From Anaspis maculata (lineage: Eukaryota > Arthropoda > Insecta > Coleoptera > Scraptiidae), in assembly GCA_949128115.1 (NCBI GenBank), contig OX421962.1, positions 10,076,262 to 10,140,261 of the forward strand: a DNA stretch of 64,000 nucleotides, read 5' to 3'. The notes under the pieces were generated by a model. The model made no database searches. It saw only the letters and a program-made list of their open reading frames with translations, and was not told where the DNA came from. Shown in pieces: positions 48,201 to 60,200 of this stretch. How positions within the stretch are numbered: position 1 is the first letter of the stretch; each line of letters starts with the position of its first letter. The translations under genes and the position numbers were made by a program.

Positions 48201-51200
48201 AATCCCCTCCATACTTTTTCTCTGGCACTTTTTTTGACTGATGACACCTTTTTTCTTGACATTTTTTTTGACAACGTTCATTTCAATCGCCGCAATTGAA
48301 TTGAATATTTTTCTACACAAGGTTAATTCTTTTGTTTCTGTCATTATCCTGTGTTTGTTGAATTTGATATTCGCAGAAGATCTCAATGAGAAATTTGTGA
48401 TATCTCAACGATATGCATCCGAACAAAAGCCCGTATATCAAACCTCAAAGCGTTGTAAGCAAAATCTGCTTGTCATTTATTATTATTATTATTACCCGTT
48501 ATTCCCTTGCGGGACATAGGGTGTAAAAAAACATACAAGTATATATACAATCATATTGTATGTATTATATTGTGTCTATATAATTTTTACACTGCTTTCG
48601 GTCCTGTGCAGTTCTTCTTAGCTGAGCAACAGTCTTTCCAGTTTCCTCAGATACGGTTCTTCTCCAAGTTGTACGTGGTCTATCTCAACGACATGCATCC
48701 GAACAAAAGCCCGTATATCAAACCTCAAAGCGTTGTAAGCAAAATCTGCTTGTCATAGGGAAGTGTAAATTTTTCCTTGGCATTTTTTCAGAAAATTCCG
48801 TCAAATTGTGTATCTATTTTGACCATTGTGGATATGATGGTGATCTTAGTTTTTCCTTATTATACTTTATTACGTATGTCAATTTTTCACGGACATTTCG
48901 GTGCACCCAAGCGACCTACGTCATCGCACGCAATCTTCCACGTTACATTTCCACTGGGGGGATTGCGTGCACACGTTCGTACGACGTAACGTAACTTTCA
49001 ACGTGAAAATAGACGAGTTTGTTGTTTGGAATTCCTTAGTTATAGGGGAATTTTCACGTTCTACGTCGCGTTACGTCGTACGTTGCGTGAAATTGCAAAC
49101 TCCCTATTAGGATATCCTACGTATAATCCTACCGCCGTTCGTTGCAATCTCGTGTGATCGTAAGCCAATAACCCCAGGAGATATCGAACGTTATCTCTCG
49201 TGATCCCACGCTCGACAACTTATCACGCTAGATACCCCTCGCGATATCACGCCATATCACACAAGACCTTATACCTCGCCTCACACGATCTTACGCTATA
49301 TTTCGACGCAATTCCCCGCCATCGTCCCAAGTGATCTCACGCCTGTATCGCAAGCCTTTTCACGCCATCCGAAGCAAATGATACGTACGTCATCCTATGT
49401 ATTCTCACGTCATGATAACACACGATCGTACGTCATTCCACGCAATTTCACTATATGAAAACGCCAACTAACGCCACTATCATACGCAATCTCAAGCTGA
49501 TGTGCCACGCTATCTCACGCCATTTTCATAAGCAATCTTGCACGCTAATGTACCACGTTATCTCACGCCATCTCACGCGATATTACCCATCTACTCAAGT
49601 GATCCTCCGTCAATATTCCATGCGATCTCGCTCTATTTCATATCATCAGTCCCAAGCGATGATATGCAATCTCACGCTTTTTTTCCCATGGTTCCACGGC
49701 ATTATCATTATCCCACCCCACGGGTTGTCATACCATTTCGCCTACCCTATGCGATCCCACGCTTATATTTCACACGATTTTATGGCATGAACCCACGCAA
49801 TCTTATATTATTTCACGTTATTTTACACGAACTTGATCAAATGGTGGTCGTAAGGAATTATCTCACGTGATCCCACACTATCACGCAAACCCACCCTATG
49901 CTCTCACACGTAATCATGCTATCATCCCACGCGATGACAAGTCAATTTACGTTATCCCACGTGATCATATGCTATGCTATGACTGCTACGTAATAATCAC
50001 GATAATAAACGTGATCACGCAATCCCTCACTATCTGATGCAATCCCATCCTATCACCTCAAGCAATTCTATGCCATATCTCGCGCATTCCTACTGCATCC
50101 TGAAAATTTTATTGGCAGTCGACGAAACTATGGTGCCTTCCATGGCCGACTTGAATTTCGGCAATATACATCCACTAAAAGACACAACTATAATCAATTT
50201 CAAGACTCACTTTATTGGAGCAAGCTGTGGAAAATATTTAGTGTTGACACGAATGGTACGGTGTTAACTAGATTTTGACCTCTTAATAGATGTGCCAAGT
50301 ATAATGTGACAGTTGTCATCGAGGTTGTCATCGTCATGCACGCGATGCACCCCCAGTGGCAGTTTCTGAGGCTAATCAGCGAAAGTAGGGAAATGTGAGC
50401 CCCCCTACAGTGGAAGTCGCTGTGGTTGACAAGAGACATCGTCTGTACCATGGTTGGTGGTTCCTCACTGACTCTACTGGTGAGCAGTGGTCACTGAAGA
50501 AAAATATGTCAAGCGACCAAGCGCGGCAGTACTAAAAGAAATGGAATGAAAATCACTGAGTAGTAAGGACTTCTTACTCTAGCTTTCACCTATTGAAAAA
50601 GCAAACATGGACGAAGAAGAAGATGCCTAGATATAGAAAATGGACAAGTGGCCAACACATTGCACTTACTCATGCGCGTCTTGTCTCGCGCAATCCAACC
50701 CCACAGATTATTGTCCATCTAAGGAAGTTTTCTCAGCTTCACAGAAGCCACTGGACAGTGGACATTTTACTGTGTTCCATATAGTACTACCGCGCTTGGC
50801 CGCTTGGCCATCATTCTCTTCAGTGACCACCGCTCACCTAGCACCGTCAGCGAGGAGCCGCCAATCTTGGGGGATCACGTTTCCCTACTTTCGTGGCGCA
50901 CTCTTGGAGATTTCCACTAGCGGATGCATCGCGCGTCGAGATGACGGTGACAACTGTCACATTATAGTATGTATAATCATTATACATACAGGGTGATTCA
51001 AAAGTGTCGGACCACCTTGAAGGTGCGTAATATGGAAGTGTAGAAGAGTGCTGGAAAGTTGTTAAAACATTTCTGTTTTTTAATTTTGAAGTTATGGCGG
51101 CACAACAGTTGGTCCTTCGATCGCTTTTATTTTAGTTGTTTCAAAAGATTTTAGTGAACTGTTCATGGAAAAAGGATAGGTAAAGAATGAATCTGCAAAG

Positions 51201-54200
51201 AATTTCTGTTTTCTATACAGGGTGGATCATGAATCCTGAGAAAATTTTTTCGTAAAAGTACTTGCAAACAGCCACATTGGTCCCATAACCAGTAGAGCAC
51301 AATAAAACTTTAAAACACAATTCATTTCAATAGAATTCTGTTGCTTCTTCTTTTTTAGGGAAACAATATTTTTGTAGTTTATGATTCACCCGAGGATTCA
51401 CCCTGGTATAGAAAACAGAAATTCAATATAGATTCAGAGGTTGATTTTTTTGTGCTCATTATTTTTTCATGAAAAGTTTGCTAAAATCTTTTGAAACAAC
51501 GGAAATAGAAGCAATCGAAGGACCAACTTTTGTTTCTCTATAACTTAAGAATTATTTAGAAGACAGAATTGTTTTAACATCACCCTCTATACACTTTCTA
51601 TTTTCAGTATAATGACTTTTTGGAGCAAACATAAAGTGACAAGCGGGGGGGCTACGGCTGATGGCACCTGCAAAGTTTTGGAGCGAAACTATCAGCGGCC
51701 ATCGGCCGTATTTTCCCAGCGCTGCTCCAGTTTGTAACTTTATTTTTGCCCAAATAAGTCATTCTACTGAAAATGAAAAGTGTATGGGATATAGCACATC
51801 TATCAAGGCGTCAGAATCAAGTTAGCATCGTAGCATTTGTGTCAACTCAGCACTTTTTTTTTCCATAGCTTGCTCTAATAAAGGAAGCCGTGCAACTGAT
51901 TACGTCACTAGATCTCGCCTACCAAAATGGTCTTTGCATTCATTTTATTTTACTACGATTCTGTAAAAAGCATAGGATTTTTGTTTGTCATCACCATTTT
52001 GTTGTGGATAGGTGATGCCAATAAAATTAAAAAATTTTGACTTGTTTTTTGTGTTGAATTTTTCAAAAATTAACACTTCAAGGGATAGAAGGATTTTGAT
52101 CATTGTCATTGGCAATTTTTTGACAGGTGACAACTCTGATGACAAGTTTCAAATTGTTTGACTTTTTTCACGCCAATGACAACAATCCGTATTTTCTCAG
52201 GTTAATATATACTTTTTGGCTTCTGTTATTCATCTCTTGTTGTCGTGGTTAGGTATGCAGGTGAAAGAGTGCATTGTTAGGAAAGTTAACACTGACAGAT
52301 CCGCAATAGCGCAACTCCAGTCAAAATGTTCACAGCTTTCTCCTTGGAGAACGTTCAGGAATTAATGGGTCGCGGAACAGTGGCACATTTCTTTATTGTA
52401 AAATTTAAATAAATTAGTGAACAGCACTGTATGTTCCGCGCTAATCTCCCACTGGGAAATTTTTTTCTCTGTTCATGTAGTGTAAACTAGGCGTACTCAG
52501 ACTCTGCCCGTTCGTGTTTATGAATCCGAAGTGATATTTTCACTGACAGTTACCCTGTGCGTTTATACAAAGTTCTGAACCTACTCCGAAAGCAATTTCC
52601 GGGAAGAATCGATGGCACTTCTGAATTATTATAAGAATAAAAGGATAATGATAGTAACACAAAGTATGTTATCAAACGGAGAAAAATAGGTAGTTTTCAT
52701 TGCCTGAAATAAAAAAAATTGAAAAATGTGTCACCTCAACTGCACATTTGATATGTCGGTATCGGAGATTTTACCCTTTTTCAAAATAATATCATTCAAT
52801 TTCGTTTCCACGGTTCTTTAGTAGATAGGTTCATCTTTCAGCAATCTCCCCTGTTGGTAATTTTTTTTAACCCAATTACATTCTTTACAGGGTGTAATGT
52901 GAAGCATTGGAAAATTGTGCTTAGCTCAACAGATCCCCGTTTCCGTGGGAAAAATATTTTATGATTTTTTTTTTGTAAAAGTTGCAATTCAGTAATTATT
53001 TTGGTCGTCGCGTCGATAAAACCTAATTTTTGTTGATAAGAACCTGTAATTTTGCATGCTTCTTACTTGAACAGTTGATAACATCCGCGCCCTCTGGAAC
53101 CCTATTTTACTTTCTTGGCTGTCATTCTCGAATGAAAAAAAAAATCTTGTGAATGCGCATGAAAATTGTTTTTGGAGTTTGACGAATATATCCATTCTTC
53201 AGTCTCCCAGACGATTTATTCAGACCATTTCCAGATTGAAGCATGTCTGTCTGTTTGTCTGTGTTTCTATCTCTGTGTAATCGTTGATGAAACTCCCAAA
53301 CGGTAGACCCGATTCAGCTGAAATTTGATATGCGCGAATGGTCAAGGTGTCCAATGAGCTCCTCAGATTTTGGCTGGAATCCGCCTCCAGAAAGCACTAC
53401 ATTTGCACCGTATCAATATCGGAATTTTTTATGTACGGATCTGAGATCAAATTTTTAGATTCTTTGTTAGTCCAAACACACATTTTAAAATTTTGGTCTG
53501 CATATGTCTCAAAAATAAAAATATAGGTTCCATTTCTTATTTTTCAAAAATCTCTGCTTTGACTCTTCTTTCAAGCGCTGATGGGTGAACCATTACAGAT
53601 ACGAACAAGTAGTGATCACTTCTAAAGTCAGCCTTCAGGGACTTTTTCGCAAAAAATTGTATAACAATACCTACATACTGCCTTCTTTTACTCGCCCGTT
53701 TCTGTAATGGTTCAACACGAACTTGGAAAATAAACACAGATTTTTGGAAAACAAGAAATTGAAGCTATAATTGTGAGACATCTTCAAATCAAAATGTTAG
53801 AATGTGTTCCTCAACTAACGGAGGATCAGCAAAGATATATAAATTGAGGTTCATATGTCAAAAATTCCAAAATTGAGACGGTGCAAGTGCGCCCTCTGGA
53901 GGCGAATTTAAACTGAAATCTGTTTCACGTTCATTGGACGCCTAAACCATGCGCACACACCAAATTGAGGCTCACTTGGATCAACCGTTTAGAAGTTATC
54001 ATTGCAAATTACACAGAGACAGGAATACAGACACACAGACAGACAGACAGACTTCAATGTGGAAATTGGAATCGGTTGTGTCAGTTTTATATCATTTTGA
54101 GAAATGGGTAAAATTTTCGATACCGACATTTCAAATATTGAGCACAAGGAGGTTATAATTATAGCAGGAGGGAACATGAGCTCAAAAAAGTGAAGCCGTG

Positions 54201-57200
54201 TGACGTCACGTTCTGGGTATGCAACCCGTAAGTTATGAACCACACGAAGGCACACGACCACGAGTCACAGAGGTCCATCCCACAGAATCATGAATCTGTC
54301 ACTGCGAATAGCGTAGTGACAGAATCAGTCAGTTTTTGTGTTTGTGTTTTTCCTTTGCCAATTTCTCATTTTCATAATGGCGGAATCAGTAGCTTTCATG
54401 GCTTTTGGATGCCGAGACCACTAGCGGTCACCGCCCAGGAAGAAATTTTTCGAGCAGAAAAAGCAAAAGGGCATAGCGTAGCAGAAATGGAAAGCAGAAC
54501 AGAAGGAACAGAAACGAACAGAAGCAGGTGCAGATAAACAAGCTACAAGACTCTAGATATGCCAAACCAAGAATACAAAGAGCTACAAGGCAAAGTGCCT
54601 AGATGCACGCGTGAAGGCTGGAAGTAGCGATTTGCAAGGTTGTGTTGTGGTGATGGGGTACAGACGAGTAGCTACTGGAAGCTACCAGGGTATATCATGT
54701 TGTGGAAAGGAGTGAGACGATGGAGCACTTGAGGTCATGTCAGGAATCGCTGAAGGAGGGCAGAACTCTGAGGCAATTGTTGGGAGATGACGAAAAGGGG
54801 CTGAAATGGATGACAAAGATTGAAAAAAAAACAGAAGAGGTGCAACACTGATGCAACTGTTATATTTATCAACATTTTTTTATTTTGCGGCGTAGTGTGA
54901 ATACAAATAAAAATGTAACATTCTCATGAAATATCAACAATAAAACTCAGTTCTTTCTCGACATTGAGTATCAAATTTTTCTTGATGTATGAACTTCTCA
55001 TCGTCTCTTGTCTTCCGCGAGCGTTCTTCCTTTATTCCAGCTCAGTCAATTTTCTGTTATTCATCTTACTGTTGTATCCTATGCTTCTTTTTGTCTTTCC
55101 TGATTTCTTATTCCTGTCATTCTTGCTTATCGTTCTACTGGTCTATCCTCGTTCTTGCTCTCTAGGCGTCCTCAGCAACTCAGTTGTCTCTTATCTACAA
55201 ATTTTGTTGCAGGCCTCATCTTAGCTCTTTTCTTACTCGGGGTTACGAATTGTGTCTCCTCAGTATTTTTTTTACTCCGCAGACGCATACTTCATCCCCG
55301 TTGCTTCACGCTCCTTCTGCATTCTCTTAAATAAGACCTCCATGTCTCACCTGTGAGTCATCAGTCAGTACTGATCTGAAAATCGTATTATAGGTACTTT
55401 CAGCTTGGTCTTCTTTGTTACTTCTTTTATATCTATTGATGTCTTAGTAGTACCTACATATTACTGGTGGTATTCTTGTACAGACTTTTTATAGCACTAG
55501 TTAGTTTCTTTTTCACTCCTCGTTGCTCTCTGAATTTTTTGATGCATTGTGAAGATGAGGCTTTGCACGCTACCTTTTTATTGGAGTCCAGTTGAGTGTT
55601 CAGCAACGTTGGCTCTATAGTCTTTTTCAGTTTCTTTCCCAGTAGTTGTATATTTTCATTGGCATGTTCAGCAAGGTGATGCATTTATGGTTTGCACACT
55701 CGTTAAGAACCTCCTTTTCTTTTCTATGCTTTATATTGTAGATTTCCAGCAGCAATCTTTTTCCCGCTTCTCTCAAAGCTATTTATTATATCTGATGTAA
55801 ATTTATCATTTCCGAGCTTTGCCGTTTTTCAGTTTCAGGAATGCTTTTGTTCTTTCAGGTCTTCTGTTAGCGTCCCTTCATTTCTGTCTTCGATCGTATT
55901 TTCTTTGTTATTGTCGTCTTCATCAGTCTACCTTGGTTGTGCACTCAGTAAGTCTTGGAAATATTCACTCCATCTTTCCATTACTTCTTCAGAGAACACC
56001 AATAGTGCTCGATCCTTCCTTATTGATTATGGAATGCTCTGGTGAGGTTCAGAAATCTTGAATATGGAAAAGTTATTTTAAATTGTAAATTTTCAAAGAG
56101 ATTTGCTCAAATTTCAATAATAATTCTTGGGCCAAGCAGTATCGTTCTTCTGATTCATCATTATTCTGTGGTTTTTTAATGCCTTTCATCGTGGTGCTCT
56201 AAACTAAGATCTAGGCCTCCTAAAGCTAAGCCTCACATCATATCCATTTCATCAAATTATCACCTATGCACAAAAGAACTTGAAGGTTGACTGAGTCGAG
56301 GTGCTCATACTTCAAGTGACTTTTTTCTTTGTCCACTTTCTTCTTGAGTAAAAGGCAGTATCTTCTCTTTGGTCGTGCATGTGAAATCCAAAAATAGGCA
56401 TCCTTGAATTTGGAAAGATAAAACCAATATTATCAAAATTTTGTGGCATTTTTGACTCTCAATTACCTAATTGACTTGCTTCCATTTTATGAGTATGAAT
56501 TATCCAGTGTAGGTGCACACTAGTACAACACACACGTAGGTCCGTACGCACAATATTGGTAACTGTACTAGGTTAAATAGGTAGGTACAAAGCAGCTGTG
56601 CACTGGGCAGTCCAGGAGGCATACTTTGGCTTGCTCGAGCTTTTCATTTGTTTGGTCTTTCATGACTTTGCAAGGCGGTTATGTCCTTTTTAATTCGGCA
56701 CTGGACAAGGGCACACGTCGTAGAGGATACAATCAAATCATTTGGAGCTGCAAATCTTGAATTGGGCATATTCGTAACTTCAAAATTTATTGTTCCAGGT
56801 TCACTTACTTGTGCAACAGTATTTTCTAATTTGGATTGTCTTCTGCTTGGAAAAACTATCTCTGAACGACGATCGCTGTGGTTTTCACATTCGAAAACCT
56901 CAAGAGCGATTGAAAATGCCACATTGAAGAGCGAAACTGACAAATGAAAAAATTTAACCACAAAAACGAATGATATGCTGTCACTTTGCTGTATAATTCT
57001 GTGGGATAGACCTCTGTGATTCGTGTGCCTTCGGGTGGTTCATAACTTACGGGTTGCATACTCAAATACATGATTTCCCCTCACCCCGTTCCGCATCAAA
57101 TTTCCCCGCCTACAAGCTGGGTTACGTTCCCTCCTTATATTCTAACCTCCTTGATTGAGCAGTTTATATTATAAAATTAGAAGACTATGAAAATATTGAC

Positions 57201-60200
57201 ACTGACAGATGCGCCATAATCAAGATTGTTACACCCCTTGAGGGAATTTTTAAAAAAAATGCAATAGGAAAAAATATAGCCAATTCCATCTGTATTACTA
57301 CAACAAAAAAGTAATGACAGGAACAAAAATTGTATGCCACCACAGGGATAAAAATACGTAGTCTTCATTGCTGCGAATTGAAAAAAAAAGTTTAAAAAGA
57401 TGTCAAAAACTCGTCATTTGTCAAAAAATTGAAGGAGCAAAAAGAAATTATTGACACTGACAGCTCCGCAATAGCCAAAATCGTTATACCCTTTCAAAGA
57501 ATTTTCTGAAAAAGTGCCAGGGAAAAAAAATATATAGGTGTTTCCACTTCTCTGTTACACCCTGTAGGAATGCGAAGACTGGGAATGTGTAATGCATGAA
57601 TAAATTATGAAGTTTCTAGAAGCTCATGCAAGCATCAATACCAATATCAAGCTTTTTTTAAATTTTATATCACCAGTTGAAATTTTGCGGCAGTGTCCCG
57701 CCAGGCGTGTCACGTGGCGCACTGGGACAAGAAAATTTTTGTGTCCCGCCGCGTCTCACATGGCACTACAGGAAACATCTCGATTTTTTAGTCTGGCGCT
57801 TAACGTGTTAATCCATAAACTCAACAGATTGTCTAACTTGAAGTAAAAATATCCTAGGCGACTGTGTTTTTTACGCTTGAAATGGATAATAATAAAAATT
57901 TCTTATGAAAAAACTCTGAAAAAACAATACCTACAGGGGCCCTATTTTCGGAACCGGGGAACAGATCATCAGGTGATGTTGTTGCCTAGGTGACAGCCAA
58001 TCACAGCCCTGGTTGCCTAGCAACTTCGCATAGGAACGTATCACACGTTTCCCGAAAATAGGGCCCCTGGTGTTCCATTTGAAAAACGAAAGTTGATGTC
58101 ACTTCCAGTTCGTGGTGGTTTTTGAAAACGCACGGTACTTATGCAGGATGGAAACTTTAACCTCTTGAATTCAGTAATTCAATAACCAAAAACATTTCAC
58201 CAAAAACCTCGGACAGGTCGATTTTTAAATTTCAAATGCCACATTTTGATACCAATTACGTGACCTTAACAGTGCCAGGGACAGGAGCCCAATTTTTTTT
58301 AATACAATGGGGGTCAAAAAAATGCCATTTTCATCTTCGTTCGATTCTCTATCTAACCTAGAAAAACAATTGAAATCCTGCCTCACAAAAGAAAATGGCG
58401 GCGTTCAAAAGGTCAGTGTTCCTATCAAAAAGGTGGCATTTTCTTGAAATCTGAATCAAGTACCACCTGTTGAGCCATCTTACCTTTCAACACACAGATA
58501 ACGTGACCTATTCACCTTGACAAAAAAAAAATTGGGCTCCTCATGGACCTTGCGCCCTGGCATTGTCAAGGTCGCGTAATTGGTATCGAAATGTGGCATT
58601 TTAAATTAAAAAATCGACCTGTTCAAGGTTTTTGGTGAAATGTTTTTGGTTATTAGATTATTGAATTTGAACAGGTCAAAGTTTCCATCCTGTATGGATA
58701 CATATTAATTGTTATTGAAAAAGAAACTTTATCCAATCCTATTGATATGAATAATGCACGCATTGTCACGCGCATACATGCCTATATTTTTAAATAAGAC
58801 TTGATAAAGCATAGTATTCTACTCGCGGGCAATGGCTATTACTCATTCGGATGCTTTACGACACTCGCCAAGGCTCGTGTCGGCAAACCGCATCCTCATG
58901 AGTAAGAAGCATTCATTACCCGCTTGTTGAATAATATACTATTGTTGTGTTGACGCAAAATATTCATACAGGGTGAAGCAATATTCCAAGCACTGCTCAA
59001 GGCAGGAACGGACCGCAAAATCTCCGTGAAAATAGCACAAAACGCCCCGTCGAGGAGCAACCCCAACGTCGACACGGAACTCTTGGTGCGGCGGAAGGCG
59101 GCCCAGGTCCGCAGCCTTAACTTCGCCAAATTGCTGGGAAACGGAGTGCTGCACACGAAATTTTGGATTATCGACCGGAGACATGTGTACATAGGCAGCG
59201 CCAATATGGATTGGAGAGCTCTGACTCAGGTAATAATTATCTGGGAGGAAAGTGTTTATTGGTAATGTCAGGGTTGAAACCTCAGTCTTTGATAAAAAAA
59301 AAAACAATCATTAACACCAAATTGACGCGTGTTCCAGGTGAAAGAAATGGGAATGCTGATACACAACTGCACGTGCCTGGCCGAGGATCTGGCCAAAGTT
59401 TTCGAGGTGAGTTTGCATTTAAATTACCACCACCTACCTACGAGAAGTATCGATTATTTCTCGCGCGAGAGGTGCGGTGATGGTCGTAAAATGCTAATTT
59501 TAGAACTCATTAAACTTGGTACCTTGTGGAAGCGAAACAATTCGTTTTGAAATTTCCAGGTTTATTGGAAACTGGGCGAAGACGGGGCCAAAATTCCCGA
59601 TTCGTGGCCGGCGAATTATTCGACCAACATCAACATGATTACTCCCATGAACCTCACGTTGAATAATGAAACGTTTCAGACGTACATTTCGGTAATTATA
59701 CGTTACGATCGGGCGGTGCGGAATCGATATTCGAACGACAATTTTTTTGTTCTTGTAGAGCTCACCGGCTCCGTTCAATCCCAAAGGTCGGACGAACGAC
59801 ATCGATGCCATCCTCAACGTCATCAGACACGCGGAAAGGTTCGTCTACATTTCGGTCATGGACTACATCCCCTTGACGATTTACACGCCGAAGACCAAGT
59901 TCTGGCCGCTGATAGACGACGCGCTGAAGGCCGCGGCGATGGAGCACCACGTCAAGGTCAAGCTGCTGATCAGCTGGTGGAACCACTCGAGGCCGGCCGA
60001 AGACTTCTTCCTGCGGTCGATAGCCAGCGTCAACCAGGCGTACCCGATGGTCTCCATAGAAGTGGTGAGTTCATACCCGTTCTATAGTACACCCGGTCGC
60101 AAAAATAGCGCCCACTTGATTTATGACGAAGACGACTATTCGCTTGGCCTGCCTCGCCCTAGTAGGTAGTAGCAGCAGTACTCAAGATGAATAAAGCAAT

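Larger units (their letters stand above)
54218..57060. mobile_element. 2.8-kb TIR element carrying LINE fragments
   Basis: TATGCAACCCGTAAGTTATG on the left and CATAACTTACGGGTTGCATA on the right, extended inward by CGAAGGCACACGA / TCGTGTGCCTTCGG and CAGAGGTCCATCCCACAG / CTGTGGGATAGACCTCTG. The outer TA may be the target duplication. Inside are a + strand LINE 3' piece and a minus strand RTE-like piece. Frames of 88 (+) and 105 (-) residues at 56644-56961 have no known similarity. Confidence 0.85.

Noticed and set aside
50640..50996. 118-codon + strand frame
   Set aside because: It lies in the arm of the foldback at 50300-50966 and has no recognisable domain.
56644..56961. Overlapping frames of 88 (+) and 105 (-) codons as host genes
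   Set aside because: They lie inside a TIR element, overlap on opposite strands and match no family; left as an open point under the element.
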